This document shows, piece after piece, positions 56,152-64,000 of a DNA stretch of 64,000 bases. Position 1 is the first letter of the stretch, and every line of letters begins with the position of its first letter. Made by a program: the position numbers and the translations under genes. The notes beneath the pieces were generated by a model. It searched no databases. It had not been told where the DNA came from and saw only the letters and a program-made list of their open reading frames with translations. Origin of the DNA: Rahnella aquatilis CIP 78.65 = ATCC 33071 (GTDB taxonomy: Bacteria > Pseudomonadota > Gammaproteobacteria > Enterobacterales > Enterobacteriaceae). The stretch covers positions 4,402,001 through 4,466,000 of the forward strand of contig NC_016818.1 in the NCBI RefSeq assembly GCF_000241955.1, written 5' to 3'.

Positions 56152-57135
56152 ATGGCAAAGCGCATCCAGTTTTCTGAAACAGGTACCCCGGACGTTCTGC
56201 AATACGTGGATTATCAGCCGCAGGATCCGCAGGCAGGCGAGGTTCAGGTCGAGAATAAAGCCATCGGAATCAACTATATCGATACTTACGTGCGCAGCGG
56301 TCTTTACGCACCGGCCAGTCTTCCGGCAGGTTTAGGCACGGAAGCGGCAGGCGTAGTCAGCAAAGTCGGCAGCAGCGTCACTGACATCAAACCTGGCGAT
56401 CGCGTGGTGTACGCACAATCCGCGCCCGGCGCTTACAGCGAATTCCACAACGTACCGCAGGAAAAAATCTCCCTTTTGCCGGACGCGATCAGCTTTGAAC
56501 AGGCGGCGGCATCCTTCCTTAAAGGGCTGACAGTTTATTATTTACTGCGCAAAACGCATGAAGTGCAGGCCGGTGAAACCATTCTTTTCCATGCCGCTGC
56601 CGGTGGCGTAGGCCTGATAGCCTGCCAGTGGGCAAAAGCGCTGGGTGTAAAACTGATCGGCACCGTGGGCTCTGATGAAAAAGCCGAACGCGCCAGACAG
56701 GCGGGCGCCTGGGAAACCATTAACTACCAGAAAGAAGATATCGCGACCCGCGTGGCCGAACTGACAAACGGCGAAAAAGTCGGTGTGGTTTACGATTCTG
56801 TCGGCAAAGACACCTTTGAAAAATCGTTAAACAGCCTGAAACGCCGTGGTTTGCTGGTCAGTTTCGGCAATGCATCCGGTCCGGTAAAAGGCGTGGATCT
56901 GGCGATACTCAATCAGAAAGGTTCGTTGTTTGTGACGCGCCCTTCCCTGAACGGCTACGTCACTAACCGTGAAGAACTGGCGGAAGCCAGCAGCGAGCTG
57001 TTCTCACTGATCGCCAGTGGCGCAATAAAAGTAGATGTCAGCGACGCACAGAAATTTCCGCTTTCCGGGGCAAAACGCGCGCATGAAACGCTGGAAAGCC
57101 GCGTGACGCAAGGTTCGAGTTTACTCATCCCATAA
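56152..57135 (+). CDS. qor: NADPH:quinone oxidoreductase Qor
   Basis: A zinc-free medium-chain dehydrogenase of 327 residues (E. coli 327) that reduces quinones with NADPH. N-terminal GroES-like domain (VENKAIGINYIDTYVRSGLY), Rossmann motif AAAGGVGLIACQWAK (about 147-161). AGGAAAA precedes ATG 56152. Divergent from dnaB; a terminator follows. Confidence 0.95.
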   Translation: MAKRIQFSETGTPDVLQYVDYQPQDPQAGEVQVENKAIGINYIDTYVRSGLYAPASLPAGLGTEAAGVVSKVGSSVTDIKPGDRVVYAQSAPGAYSEFHNVPQEKISLLPDAISFEQAAASFLKGLTVYYLLRKTHEVQAGETILFHAAAGGVGLIACQWAKALGVKLIGTVGSDEKAERARQAGAWETINYQKEDIATRVAELTNGEKVGVVYDSVGKDTFEKSLNSLKRRGLLVSFGNASGPVKGVDLAILNQKGSLFVTRPSLNGYVTNREELAEASSELFSLIASGAIKVDVSDAQKFPLSGAKRAHETLESRVTQGSSLLIP

Positions 57136-57165
57136 CTCATAACTGTTCTCCTAAGCCAATGCAAA

Positions 57166-57193
57166 AAAGGCTTTCACGGATGTGAAAGCCTTT
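57166..57193. terminator. Bidirectional terminator between qor and pspG
   Basis: AAAGGCTTTCAC (57166-57177) and GTGAAAGCCTTT (57182-57193) around GGAT. The minus strand continues with TTTTTT, so it terminates leftward transcripts best, and qor as well. Confidence 0.88.
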
Positions 57194-57538
57194 CTTACTG
57201 TCTGACTCAGACGACCTCTGATTTCAGACGGGTACTGCTGTAGGGTACTGCCAGGTAAACCCACAGGGCGATGTCACTTAAGCGACTATTGTGTGCCTCA
57301 GCGGACTTGATGAATTCGGTTTACAGCCTGCTGGCTGCCAATGAATTCCATCCTAACAGTCACCCATGTTAAAAAATATGATTAATGCATTTCGACCGCA
57401 CATTCTGACCCAGCTTGTGATCGCTAGCACATAAGCAAAAGTTATCGCTGCAACAGTTACATTTTTTTGCGCTCAAAACACAGCCAGCAATCGTCATAAT
57501 TTCATGCGGTTACGGGAACAGATAAATTGAAGCGGTTA
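57194..57538 (-). other. 345-bp gap without a gene between pspG and its terminator
   Basis: No convincing reading frame. The stretch ends at a strong minus-strand terminator and contains short complementary segments (for example AGACG...CGTCT-type pairs near 57200-57235), so it could be a long pspG 3' UTR or encode a small RNA transcribed leftward. I see no strong promoter. Confidence 0.3.
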
Positions 57539-57775
57539 TTACGGCAAGCGACGGCGACGGTATTTTGGCTCATCAGGCCGGAAAAATGCCCGGTAAATCC
57601 AGACCGCAACCACGGCTAAAACCAGCCAAGGCAACATTTTTATAACAATCGCCAAAAACCCACCCACCATCATCAGCGCAAAGGCCACGACCAGCGCCGC
57701 CACCATACCCAATAAAGAAATGCCGGTCAGCATCAGCATAAAGAAAAAACCAAGCACGAAGAGAATTTCCAGCAT
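57539..57775 (-). CDS. pspG: Phage shock protein G
   Basis: A 78-residue inner-membrane protein of the phage-shock response, which protects the proton-motive force during envelope stress. Two or three hydrophobic helices (EILFVLGFFFMLMLTGISLL; MVGGFLAIVIKMLPWLVLAV in part) and a basic tail (KYRRRRLP). Matches E. coli PspG in family, size and position between qor and dusA. Sigma-54/PspF control elements lie just upstream. Confidence 0.93.
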   Translation of the reverse strand: MLEILFVLGFFFMLMLTGISLLGMVAALVVAFALMMVGGFLAIVIKMLPWLVLAVVAVWIYRAFFRPDEPKYRRRRLP

Positions 57776-57835
57776 CGGGTGCTCCTTAATAAGCCATGTG
57801 CGATAAGACGTAGCGTCCAGACACGTATTCGCTAT

Positions 57836-57851
57836 TACAAGAAACGTGCCA
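57836..57851 (-). promoter_or_regulatory. Sigma-54 promoter of pspG
   Basis: TGGCACGTTTCTTGTA on the minus strand fits TGGCAC-N5-TTG(C/T)A, with the invariant GG and the -12 TTG-A at exact spacing, 61 bp upstream of the pspG start. Confidence 0.85.
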
Positions 57852-57862
57852 GTGTGAAGGGA

Positions 57863-57875
57863 TAAATAATTGATT
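57863..57875 (-). promoter_or_regulatory. IHF site in the pspG promoter
   Basis: AATCAATTATTTA on the minus strand fits the IHF consensus WATCAANNNNTTR exactly. It sits between the sigma-54 promoter and the candidate PspF site, where DNA bending is needed. Confidence 0.75.
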
Positions 57876-57887
57876 GAATATTAAGGA

Positions 57888-57920
57888 AAAAATAATTCGC
57901 AGGCACGAACGACCTGCGAA
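57888..57920 (-). terminator. Terminator of dusA
   Basis: TTCGCAGG (57896-57903) and CCTGCGAA (57913-57920) form a perfect 8-bp stem followed on the minus strand by TTATTTTTT. It lies between the dusA stop codon and the pspG promoter, insulating pspG. Confidence 0.85.
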
Positions 57921-57924
57921 AATG

Positions 57925-57942
57925 TAGTAAATTTGACTAACA
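57925..57942. promoter_or_regulatory. Candidate PspF enhancer site of pspG
   Basis: TAGTAAATTTGACTAACA resembles the PspF upstream activating sequence of E. coli psp as I recall it (TAGTG...CTAACT) and has TAGT/ACTA inverted ends. It is ~75-90 bp upstream of the sigma-54 -24 element. Confidence 0.6.
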
Positions 57943-57968
57943 GATAGCGTTTTTACTCACCCTGATTT

Positions 57969-58997
57969 TCAGAGTTGCGTCGCCACTTCCTGCTGCTGAG
58001 CGACCATTTGCAACGCCTGCTCGACCACCTCGATGCCCGCGCCCGCTTTATGCGCATTCTCGCTGAGATGGCGACGGAACTGACGCGCACCCGGCACACC
58101 CTGGAACAGACCGAGAATATGGCGGGTGATGTGGCCAAGGTAAGTGCCTTTGCCCAGCTCCGCTTCGATATACGGATACAGCGCGCGAATAACGTCCGGC
58201 CCGGTTTTCAGCGGCGCATCGGAGCCGAACAGCTCACGATCAACGTTCAGTAAAATGCCCGGATTCTGGTAAGCCTCGCGCCCCACCATCACGCCATCCA
58301 TATATTGCAGATGGGTTTTGGCTTCTTCGAGCGTTTTAATGCCGCCGTTAATGGCCATCGTCAGATGCGGGAAATCACGTTTAAGCTGATACACGCGCGG
58401 GTAATCCAGCGGCGGGATTTCACGGTTTTCTTTCGGACTGAGGCCGGAAAGCCAGGCTTTACGCGCATGAATAATGAAGGTATCGCAGCCGCCGTTTTCA
58501 GACACCTGACGAATGAAATCACACAGGAATTCGTAGCTGTCCTGATCGTCGATACCAATGCGGGTTTTGACCGTGACCGGAATGGAAACCACATCGCGCA
58601 TCGCTTTAATGCAGTCGGCAACCAGCGACGCCTGCCCCATCAGACAGGCACCAAACATGCCGTTTTGTACGCGATCTGACGGACAACCGACATTCAGGTT
58701 AATTTCGTCATAGCCGCGTTCTTCCGCCAGCTTCGCGCAATGCGCCAGATCAGCTGGATTGCTGCCACCCAGTTGCAATGACACCGGATGTTCTTCATCG
58801 CCAAAGCCCAGATAATCCCCTTTGCCGTGAATAATGGCCCCGGTGGTCACCATTTCGGTATACAACAAGGTCTGACCGGTCATCAGCCGGTGAAAATGGC
58901 GGCAATGGCGATCGGTCCAGTCGAGCATAGGCGCAACGGAAAAACGCTGAGCGGAAAACGGGGTGGTCTGGGGCATTGCGTGTTGAGTTTCTGACAT
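57969..58997 (-). CDS. dusA: tRNA-dihydrouridine(20/20a) synthase DusA
   Basis: FMN enzyme reducing uridine 20/20a in the tRNA D-loop. 342 residues. TIM barrel beginning [20 protein letters not shown]; catalytic Cys105 in [14 protein letters not shown]/tRNA contacts [24 protein letters not shown] and the INGGIKT loop. These are DusA-type rather than DusB/C motifs. Divergent from zur, upstream of pspG, as in E. coli. Confidence 0.95.
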   Translation of the reverse strand: MSETQHAMPQTTPFSAQRFSVAPMLDWTDRHCRHFHRLMTGQTLLYTEMVTTGAIIHGKGDYLGFGDEEHPVSLQLGGSNPADLAHCAKLAEERGYDEINLNVGCPSDRVQNGMFGACLMGQASLVADCIKAMRDVVSIPVTVKTRIGIDDQDSYEFLCDFIRQVSENGGCDTFIIHARKAWLSGLSPKENREIPPLDYPRVYQLKRDFPHLTMAINGGIKTLEEAKTHLQYMDGVMVGREAYQNPGILLNVDRELFGSDAPLKTGPDVIRALYPYIEAELGKGTYLGHITRHILGLFQGVPGARQFRRHLSENAHKAGAGIEVVEQALQMVAQQQEVATQL

Positions 58998-59240
58998 CGG
59001 CCTGACATTCGCTGAAGGGGTTCGTGGCGCTCCCGCCAGCGTAGCCGCCGGAGGGAATGTAATCGTTGATTATATCACAGAACAAAGATTCGGCATCTTG
59101 TGCCGTTGAGCAGGCGACTGCCGACGTTGCATCACCTCTGAATGGCGCATAATTCGTCGTTTTGGTGCAAGCATGATAAAATAATCAGTGGTCGCATGAT
59201 GTGGCCTATCCATTCCAATCTGCGCTCAGAGACCGTTGCC

Positions 59241-59750
59241 ATGACCCTGAATAATCCGGAAAAATTACTTTCACAAGCTGAAGAACTTTGCCAGCAGCGC
59301 AATGTTCGCCTGACTCCGCAGCGGCTGGAAGTACTGCGTCTGATGACGCAACAACCCGGTGCGATCAGCGCCTATGATTTGCTGGATCTGCTGCGTGTGA
59401 GTGAACCGCAGGCGAAACCACCGACCGTTTACCGGGCGCTGGATTTTCTGTTAGAACAGGGGTTTATTCATCGCGTTGAATCCGCAAACAGCTATGTTCT
59501 CTGCCATCATTTTGAGGAACCGAGCCATACTTCTGCCCTGTTTATCTGCGACCGCTGCGGGCTGGTCACAGAAAAAACTACCGACGGCATTGAAGAACGT
59601 CTGGCAAAACTGGCATTGGAATCCGGCTTTGAACTTCGCCATTCGGTAGTAGAAGCGCATGGATTGTGTGCGGAATGCAACGTCGTGGAGACCTGTGACA
59701 GTCATGAACATTGCGATCACGACCACAGTATTGTGGTTAAAAAACGCTGA
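59241..59750 (+). CDS. zur: Zinc uptake regulator Zur
   Basis: Fur-family repressor of zinc uptake genes. 169 residues (E. coli 171). Winged helix RNVRLTPQRLEVLRLM and PPTVYRALDFLLEQGF (core), then zinc-site segments CHHFEEPSHTSALFICDRCG and HGLCAECNVVETC, ending in the His-rich HEHCDHDH tail. ATG 59241 aligns with the E. coli start; upstream in-frame codons lack similarity. Divergent from dusA. Confidence 0.95.
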   Translation: MTLNNPEKLLSQAEELCQQRNVRLTPQRLEVLRLMTQQPGAISAYDLLDLLRVSEPQAKPPTVYRALDFLLEQGFIHRVESANSYVLCHHFEEPSHTSALFICDRCGLVTEKTTDGIEERLAKLALESGFELRHSVVEAHGLCAECNVVETCDSHEHCDHDHSIVVKKR

Positions 59751-59794
59751 GGGATGAACGCGTTACGACGAAGAGTCTGAAGAAGTAAAAGGTT

Positions 59795-59856
59795 GGGTAC
59801 TTCCGTGTACCCGTATCCTGAATTGTTCCGGGTAGAAGCAACTGCTGCCAGGATAC
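59795..59856. other. Consecutive hairpins between zur and yjbJ
   Basis: GGGTAC (59795-59800) pairs with GTACCC (59807-59812), directly followed by GTATCCTG (59813-59820) pairing with CAGGATAC (59849-59856). Neither has a T-run. The region lies between converging genes and may be a repeat or a 3' RNA structure. Confidence 0.45.
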
Positions 59857-59885
59857 GTCACTGATACGCGAGGGGGAATCGCGTA

Positions 59886-60095
59886 TTACCAGTGATATTT
59901 ATTTTTGGTTTCCCATTCATGGAGCTCTTTTTCGGCCTGATCTTTCTGATAGCCGTAACGCTCCTGAATTTTACCGACTAACTGATCACGTTTACCTTCG
60001 ACCACTGTCAGGTCGTCATCAGTCAGTTTGCCCCATTGTTCTTTCACTTTCCCTTTGAACTGTTTCCAGTTACCGTCGGCTTGATCCTTATTCAT
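59886..60095 (-). CDS. yjbJ: CsbD-family stress protein YjbJ
   Basis: A 69-residue, highly charged helical protein, the same length as E. coli YjbJ and starting MNKDQADGNWKQFKGKVKEQWGKL in the same pattern (core NWKQFKGKVKEQWG). CsbD proteins are abundant in stationary phase and general stress; molecular role unknown. AGGAGA precedes the ATG at 60095. Confidence 0.93.
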   Translation of the reverse strand: MNKDQADGNWKQFKGKVKEQWGKLTDDDLTVVEGKRDQLVGKIQERYGYQKDQAEKELHEWETKNKYHW

Positions 60096-60381
60096 ACAAT
60101 ATCTCCTGTTACCTTGGGTTTGGTGAACTGCATTTCTCGTTTGCAGCTCGTCCTTAACACTTTAAAGGTTAGTAGAGAATCTCGATTAATCCTCTTAAAG
60201 CAGGGATAAAACCCGTTATTAGGATTAATCCAAAGCAGGAAATAACGACAATCCAGCGTTTATTTCTTTGAAAACAGTAATAATCAGTCCGCATGAGGCG
60301 AAAACCAGGTGTCATGCCGCCAGTAACAGTAACGACACCATATCCAGCCCGGTGAAATCTGACTCAGCAATATCTGACCGA

Positions 60382-60491
60382 GTAATTCGAGTTATATCAA
60401 GGCGGCAACTAAGCGAACGCCGGGAGCATACACGAGTATGTGACCGGGGTTCGCGAAGGCAGCCAACACAGAGATAGCTCGAAGTACGAAG
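60382..60491. repeat. Intergenic repeat copy B, at the 3' end of lexA
   Basis: Shares ordered blocks with 48669-48782: AAGGCGGCAAC, CGGGAGCA, TGTGACCGGGGT, AGCCAACACAG and CGAAGTACGAAGG. It ends at the lexA stop codon (60493) on the minus strand, the same position relative to its gene as copy A at tyrB. The remaining gap to yjbJ (60096-60381) shows nothing recognisable. Confidence 0.75.
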
Positions 60492-60492
60492 G

Positions 60493-61101
60493 TCAGATCC
60501 AGTCGCCGTTGCGGATGACGCCTACGGCCAGCCCTTCAATGCTGAAATTCTGTTCGCGCAAATCCACTACGATCGGCTGGAATTCGCTGTTCTCAGGCAA
60601 TAACTGCACCATACTGCCCTGTTTTTTCAGGCGTTTCACCGTGACTTCATCATCAATGCGGGCCACGACAACCTGACCATTACGCACATCTTGCGTTTTA
60701 TGTACGGCCAGCAGATCGCCGTCAAGGATACCGATATCACGCATCGACATACCGCTGACACGCAGCAGGAAATCGGCGCTTGGCTTAAACATCGCCGGAT
60801 CAACCTGATAGTGCCCTTCGATATGTTGCTGGGCCAGCAGCGGCTCACCGGCGGCAACGCGGCCAATCAGCGGTAAACCTTCTTCTTCTTCCATCAGCAG
60901 GCGAATGCCACGTGATGCACCGGAAACAATCTCAATAACACCCTTGCGCGCCAGCGCCTTAAGATGCTCTTCCGCCGCATTGGGAGAACGGAATCCCAGT
61001 CGTGATGCAATCTCTGCGCGGGTTGGTGGCATACCGGTGGTGGAGATATGATCGCGAATAAGGTCGTAGACCTCTTGTTGTCTGGTCGTTAAAGCTTTCA
61101 T
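60493..61101 (-). CDS. lexA: SOS repressor LexA
   Basis: Represses DNA-damage genes; RecA filaments trigger self-cleavage. 202 residues, with E. coli numbering: N-terminal winged helix ([27 protein letters not shown], core [11 protein letters not shown]), cleavage site Ala84-Gly85 in RVAAGEPL, catalytic Ser119 (SGMSMRDIG) and Lys156 (DEVTVKRL). Two LexA boxes upstream give autoregulation. In E. coli dinF follows lexA; here the repeat and yjbJ follow instead. Confidence 0.98.
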   Translation of the reverse strand: MKALTTRQQEVYDLIRDHISTTGMPPTRAEIASRLGFRSPNAAEEHLKALARKGVIEIVSGASRGIRLLMEEEEGLPLIGRVAAGEPLLAQQHIEGHYQVDPAMFKPSADFLLRVSGMSMRDIGILDGDLLAVHKTQDVRNGQVVVARIDDEVTVKRLKKQGSMVQLLPENSEFQPIVVDLREQNFSIEGLAVGVIRNGDWI

Positions 61102-61109
61102 TCCGCCCC

Positions 61110-61125
61110 CTGGTTGTTTATACAG
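61110..61125. promoter_or_regulatory. LexA box 1 of lexA (proximal)
   Basis: On the minus strand CTGTATAAACAACCAG fits CTG-N10-CAG. It begins 9 bp upstream of the lexA start codon. Confidence 0.92.
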
Positions 61126-61130
61126 TCTTG

Positions 61131-61146
61131 CTGTGAGTATATACAG
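61131..61146. promoter_or_regulatory. LexA box 2 of lexA (distal)
   Basis: On the minus strand CTGTATATACTCACAG, which matches the distal LexA box of E. coli lexA. The two boxes are 5 bp apart, the E. coli spacing. Confidence 0.93.
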
Positions 61147-61220
61147 CTAAACGGTCAATGAAAACCTAAGATTGAATAAAAACAGGGCATAACGTTGATT
61201 CCTGGAATACAGATTCCAAA

Positions 61221-61589
61221 TCAGAACCATCGCGGCCAAAAGATGCTGACCCAGACAAAAATCGCCAATATGATGGTCAGAAGTACGGCTGCAGAGCCAA
61301 TATCTTTTGCACGACCTGAAAGCACGTGAAACTCAGGCCCGATGCGGTCTATCGCACATTCCACCGCACTGTTGAGCAGCTCGGTGACACAGACCAGAAC
61401 GACAGATCCCACCAGCAGAATGCGTTCTACGGTGCTGACATCAAACCAGAAAGATAACAAAATTAACGGGATAGCGACGCTTGCTTCCTGGCGAAATGCC
61501 GCTTCGTTTTGCCATGCTGCTTTGAATCCTTTCCAGGAATAGCCGGCTGCTTTATAAATTCGGGTAAATCCAGTGACTTGGTTCGCCAT
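61221..61589 (-). CDS. dgkA: Diacylglycerol kinase DgkA
   Basis: Inner-membrane trimeric kinase recycling diacylglycerol to phosphatidate. 122 residues, the E. coli length. Three helices; catalytic and ATP segments include AVECAIDRIGPEFHVLSGRAKDIGSAAV (core ELLNSAVE and RAKDIGSAAV). Ends WVSIFWPRWF. Divergent from plsB, upstream of lexA, as in E. coli. Confidence 0.96.
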   Translation of the reverse strand: MANQVTGFTRIYKAAGYSWKGFKAAWQNEAAFRQEASVAIPLILLSFWFDVSTVERILLVGSVVLVCVTELLNSAVECAIDRIGPEFHVLSGRAKDIGSAAVLLTIILAIFVWVSIFWPRWF

Positions 61590-61706
61590 TTCGGGTACTG
61601 ATCCTTAGAGTGTTTGCCGCATTTTAGCTTTTATATGACCACAGATCTCCACGGATCTTTCTGGTATCCTTGCGGCGAAATGGCTAACAAGAGGCTTCAC
61701 GTTTTT

Positions 61707-64000
61707 ATGTCAGGTTGGCGTAGACTTTATTACACATTATTGAATTTACCACTGTCATTGCTGGTAAAGAGCAAGGTCATACCTTCAGATCCGGTTACCG
61801 AGTTGCATTTAGACCCGACGCGGCCGATTTTGTATGTATTGCCTTATAACTCCAAAGCCGATTTGCTGACGTTGCGTACGCAATGTCTGGCGCAGAATCT
61901 GCCGGACCCCCTTATTCCGCTGGAAATTGACGGAACTCTGCTGCCAAGCCATGTCTTTATTGCTGAAGGCCCGCGCGTATTCTCTTATTACACGCCGCAG
62001 CAGGAATCCGTAAAACTGTTCCACGACTACCTCGATTTGCACCGCAATAACCCAGATTTAGACATTCAGATGTTGCCGGTGTCGGTGATGTTTGGCCGGG
62101 CACCGGGCCGTGAAGGTCAGGACGACACGCCACATCTGCGCGTGCTGAATGGTATCCAGAAATTCTTCGCTGTGCTGTGGCTGGGACGGGACAGTTTTGT
62201 CCGTTTCTCCAATACCGTTTCCCTGCGTTATATGGCGACAGAACACGGCACAGATAAAACAATTGCGCAAAAACTGGCACGTGTGGCGCGGATGCATTTC
62301 TCCCGTCAGCGTCTGGCTGCGGTGGGTCCACGTCTTCCGGCACGTCAGGATTTATTCAATAAATTGCTGGCCTCAAAAGCCATTGAAAAAGCGATTGAAG
62401 ACGAAGCCCGCAGCAAGAAAATTTCCCACGAAAAAGCCCAACAAAACGCCATCGCCCTGATGGAAGAGATTGCCGCTGACTTTTCTTATGAAGCCGTGCG
62501 CCTCTCTGACCGCGTGCTGAGCTGGACCTGGAACCGATTGTACAAAGGCATCAACGTTAACAATGCCGAACGTGTACGCCAGTTAGCGCTGGACGGTCAG
62601 GAAATTGTGTATGTGCCCTGCCACCGCAGCCACATGGATTATCTGCTGTTGTCTTACGTGCTCTATCATCAGGGGCTGGTACCACCGCATATTGCCGCGG
62701 GTATCAATCTGAATTTCTGGCCGGCTGGCCCGATTTTCCGCCGTCTGGGCGCGTTCTTTATTCGTCGAACCTTCAAAGGCAACAAGCTCTATTCAACGGT
62801 GTTCCGTGAATATCTGGGCGAACTGTTCAGCCGTGGTTATTCGGTGGAATACTTTGTGGAAGGGGGGCGTTCGCGAACCGGACGCCTGCTGGAGCCGAAA
62901 ACCGGTACGCTGGCCATGACCATTCAGGCCATGCTGAGAGGCGGTTCACGCCCGATTACACTGGTGCCAATTTACATCGGTTATGAGCACGTCATGGAAG
63001 TGGGTACGTACGCCAAAGAATTGCGCGGTGCGACCAAAGAGAAAGAAAGCCTGACGCAAATGCTTAACGGCCTGCGTAAGCTGCGCAACCTTGGCCAGGG
63101 TTATGTGAACTTTGGTGAGCCGCTGCATCTGACCACTTACCTGAACCAGAATGTACCCACCTGGCGTGAAGCCATCGACCCGATCGAAGCACAACGTCCG
63201 AGCTGGCTGACGCCAACGGTGCAGGATTTAGCAGAACAGATCATGGTGCGTATCAACAATTCAGCGGCTGCCAATGCTATGAACTTGTGTTGTACCGCGC
63301 TGCTGGCGTCCCGTCAGCGTTCGCTGACCCGCGAACAACTGACCGAGCAAATCGACTGCTACCTGCAATTATTGCGTAATGTGCCTTACAACGCGGATTC
63401 AACGGTGCCGGATCTGACTGCCGATCAGTTGCTCGATCACGCGCTGAACATGAATAAGTTCCAGGTTGAGAAAGACAACATTGGCGACATCATTGTTCTG
63501 CCTCGCGAACAGGCAGTGCTGATGACGTATTACCGCAACAACATCCATCATATGCTGGTGTTGCCGTCACTGATTTCAAGCATTGTGATGCATCACCGCC
63601 AGGTCAGCCGTGCGGAATTGCTGCGTCAGGTCGAACTGATTTATCCGATGCTGAAAGCCGAACTGTTTATGCATTTCGGGACATCTGAGCTGCCGCACGT
63701 GCTGGATGTTCTGACGCTGGAACTGGCGCGTCAGCAAATCATTCATCTTGAAGATGATGAGCTGACACTTAATCCGGCGCGGATCCGCACCCTGCAACTG
63801 CTGGCGGCCGGCGTACGTGAAACGCTGCAACGTTATGCCATTACCTTCTCCCTGCTCACCAATAACCCAAGCATCAACCGTGGTGCGCTGGAAAAAGAGA
63901 GCCGGATTATGGCACAGCGTTTATCCGTGCTGCACGGTATCAATGCCCCTGAGTTCTTCGATAAAGCCGTATTTTCGACCCTGGTCGGCACACTTCGCGC
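61707..64000 (+). CDS. plsB: Glycerol-3-phosphate acyltransferase PlsB (3' end cut by window)
   Basis: First acyl transfer of membrane phospholipid synthesis, at the inner membrane. 764 codons of an expected ~807 are present and the frame runs open to the window edge. ATG 61707 starts [20 protein letters not shown], aligned with E. coli MSGWPRIYYKLLNLPLS. The acyltransferase motifs are [11 protein letters not shown] (HX4D, about residue 305), [21 protein letters not shown] and [11 protein letters not shown]. The last visible residues [14 protein letters not shown] align about 45 residues from the E. coli C-terminus. Confidence 0.96.
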   Translation, partial: MSGWRRLYYTLLNLPLSLLVKSKVIPSDPVTELHLDPTRPILYVLPYNSKADLLTLRTQCLAQNLPDPLIPLEIDGTLLPSHVFIAEGPRVFSYYTPQQESVKLFHDYLDLHRNNPDLDIQMLPVSVMFGRAPGREGQDDTPHLRVLNGIQKFFAVLWLGRDSFVRFSNTVSLRYMATEHGTDKTIAQKLARVARMHFSRQRLAAVGPRLPARQDLFNKLLASKAIEKAIEDEARSKKISHEKAQQNAIALMEEIAADFSYEAVRLSDRVLSWTWNRLYKGINVNNAERVRQLALDGQEIVYVPCHRSHMDYLLLSYVLYHQGLVPPHIAAGINLNFWPAGPIFRRLGAFFIRRTFKGNKLYSTVFREYLGELFSRGYSVEYFVEGGRSRTGRLLEPKTGTLAMTIQAMLRGGSRPITLVPIYIGYEHVMEVGTYAKELRGATKEKESLTQMLNGLRKLRNLGQGYVNFGEPLHLTTYLNQNVPTWREAIDPIEAQRPSWLTPTVQDLAEQIMVRINNSAAANAMNLCCTALLASRQRSLTREQLTEQIDCYLQLLRNVPYNADSTVPDLTADQLLDHALNMNKFQVEKDNIGDIIVLPREQAVLMTYYRNNIHHMLVLPSLISSIVMHHRQVSRAELLRQVELIYPMLKAELFMHFGTSELPHVLDVLTLELARQQIIHLEDDELTLNPARIRTLQLLAAGVRETLQRYAITFSLLTNNPSINRGALEKESRIMAQRLSVLHGINAPEFFDKAVFSTLVGTLR

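Noticed and set aside
59040..59100. Possible Zur box between dusA and zur (GAATGTAAT...ATTATATCACA)
   Set aside because: The half-sites do not have the spacing of the Zur consensus and only one half matches well.

Overview
This window is a chromosomal segment of a gammaproteobacterium of the order Enterobacterales, most likely a Yersiniaceae-type genus such as Rahnella, Ewingella, Rouxiella or Serratia. The evidence is near-E. coli protein sequences and gene order for plsB, dgkA, lexA, yjbJ, zur, dusA, pspG, qor, dnaB, alr, tyrB, yjbQ-yjbR, uvrA and ssb, interrupted by accessory blocks that E. coli does not carry there. The genus is an inference. I see no tRNA, rRNA, CRISPR array, insertion sequence or prophage.

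Layout. 0-5.4 kb: end of a LysR gene, the antiporter gene yjcE, purine permease ghxP with two PurR-like boxes, and a glutathione transferase. 5.6-9.3 kb: a membrane MHYT-GGDEF-EAL protein converging on a chemoreceptor with a sigma-28 promoter. 9.5-13.9 kb: an inositol-phosphatase-like enzyme, a LysE-type exporter, a metal/oxyanion binding-protein pair behind a ModE-like operator, and a RIO1-type kinase. 14-24.8 kb: accessory metabolic and regulatory genes, a MazEF-type toxin-antitoxin pair, an unrecognised 528-residue protein behind a sigma-28 promoter, and urate hydroxylase HpxO. 25-28.2 kb: a YopT-like (C58) cysteine protease in AT-rich DNA, a LysR regulator and a Tat-exported amidohydrolase. 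28.3-32 kb: ssb and uvrA sharing a LexA box. 32.1-33.9 kb: a two-gene HTH/nucleotidyltransferase module with its own inverted-repeat operator. 34-38.6 kb: esterase, a LysR/GST/PNPOx-like divergon and yjbQ-yjbR. 38.7-48.6 kb: a complete sulfoglycolytic (sulfoquinovose) cluster yihO-P-Q-S-T-U / yihV-W lacking the mutarotase gene yihR. 48.8-64 kb: tyrB, a small accessory block including a PheC-like cyclohexadienyl dehydratase, then alr, dnaB, qor, pspG, dusA, zur, yjbJ, lexA, dgkA and the start of plsB.

How the parts fit. The DNA-repair genes (lexA, uvrA, ssb) carry LexA boxes. pspG has a full sigma-54/IHF/PspF-type control region. The sulfoglycolysis genes encode import, glycoside cleavage, isomerisation, phosphorylation, aldol cleavage, reduction of sulfolactaldehyde, product export and a DeoR-type regulator. 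Two widely separated genes, the chemoreceptor and the 528-residue unknown, share a near-consensus flagellar sigma-28 promoter, which ties the unknown to motility. The strongest leads are the ModE-controlled MolA-like/ModA-like pair, the sigma-28-controlled unknown protein, the C58 protease and the HTH/nucleotidyltransferase module.
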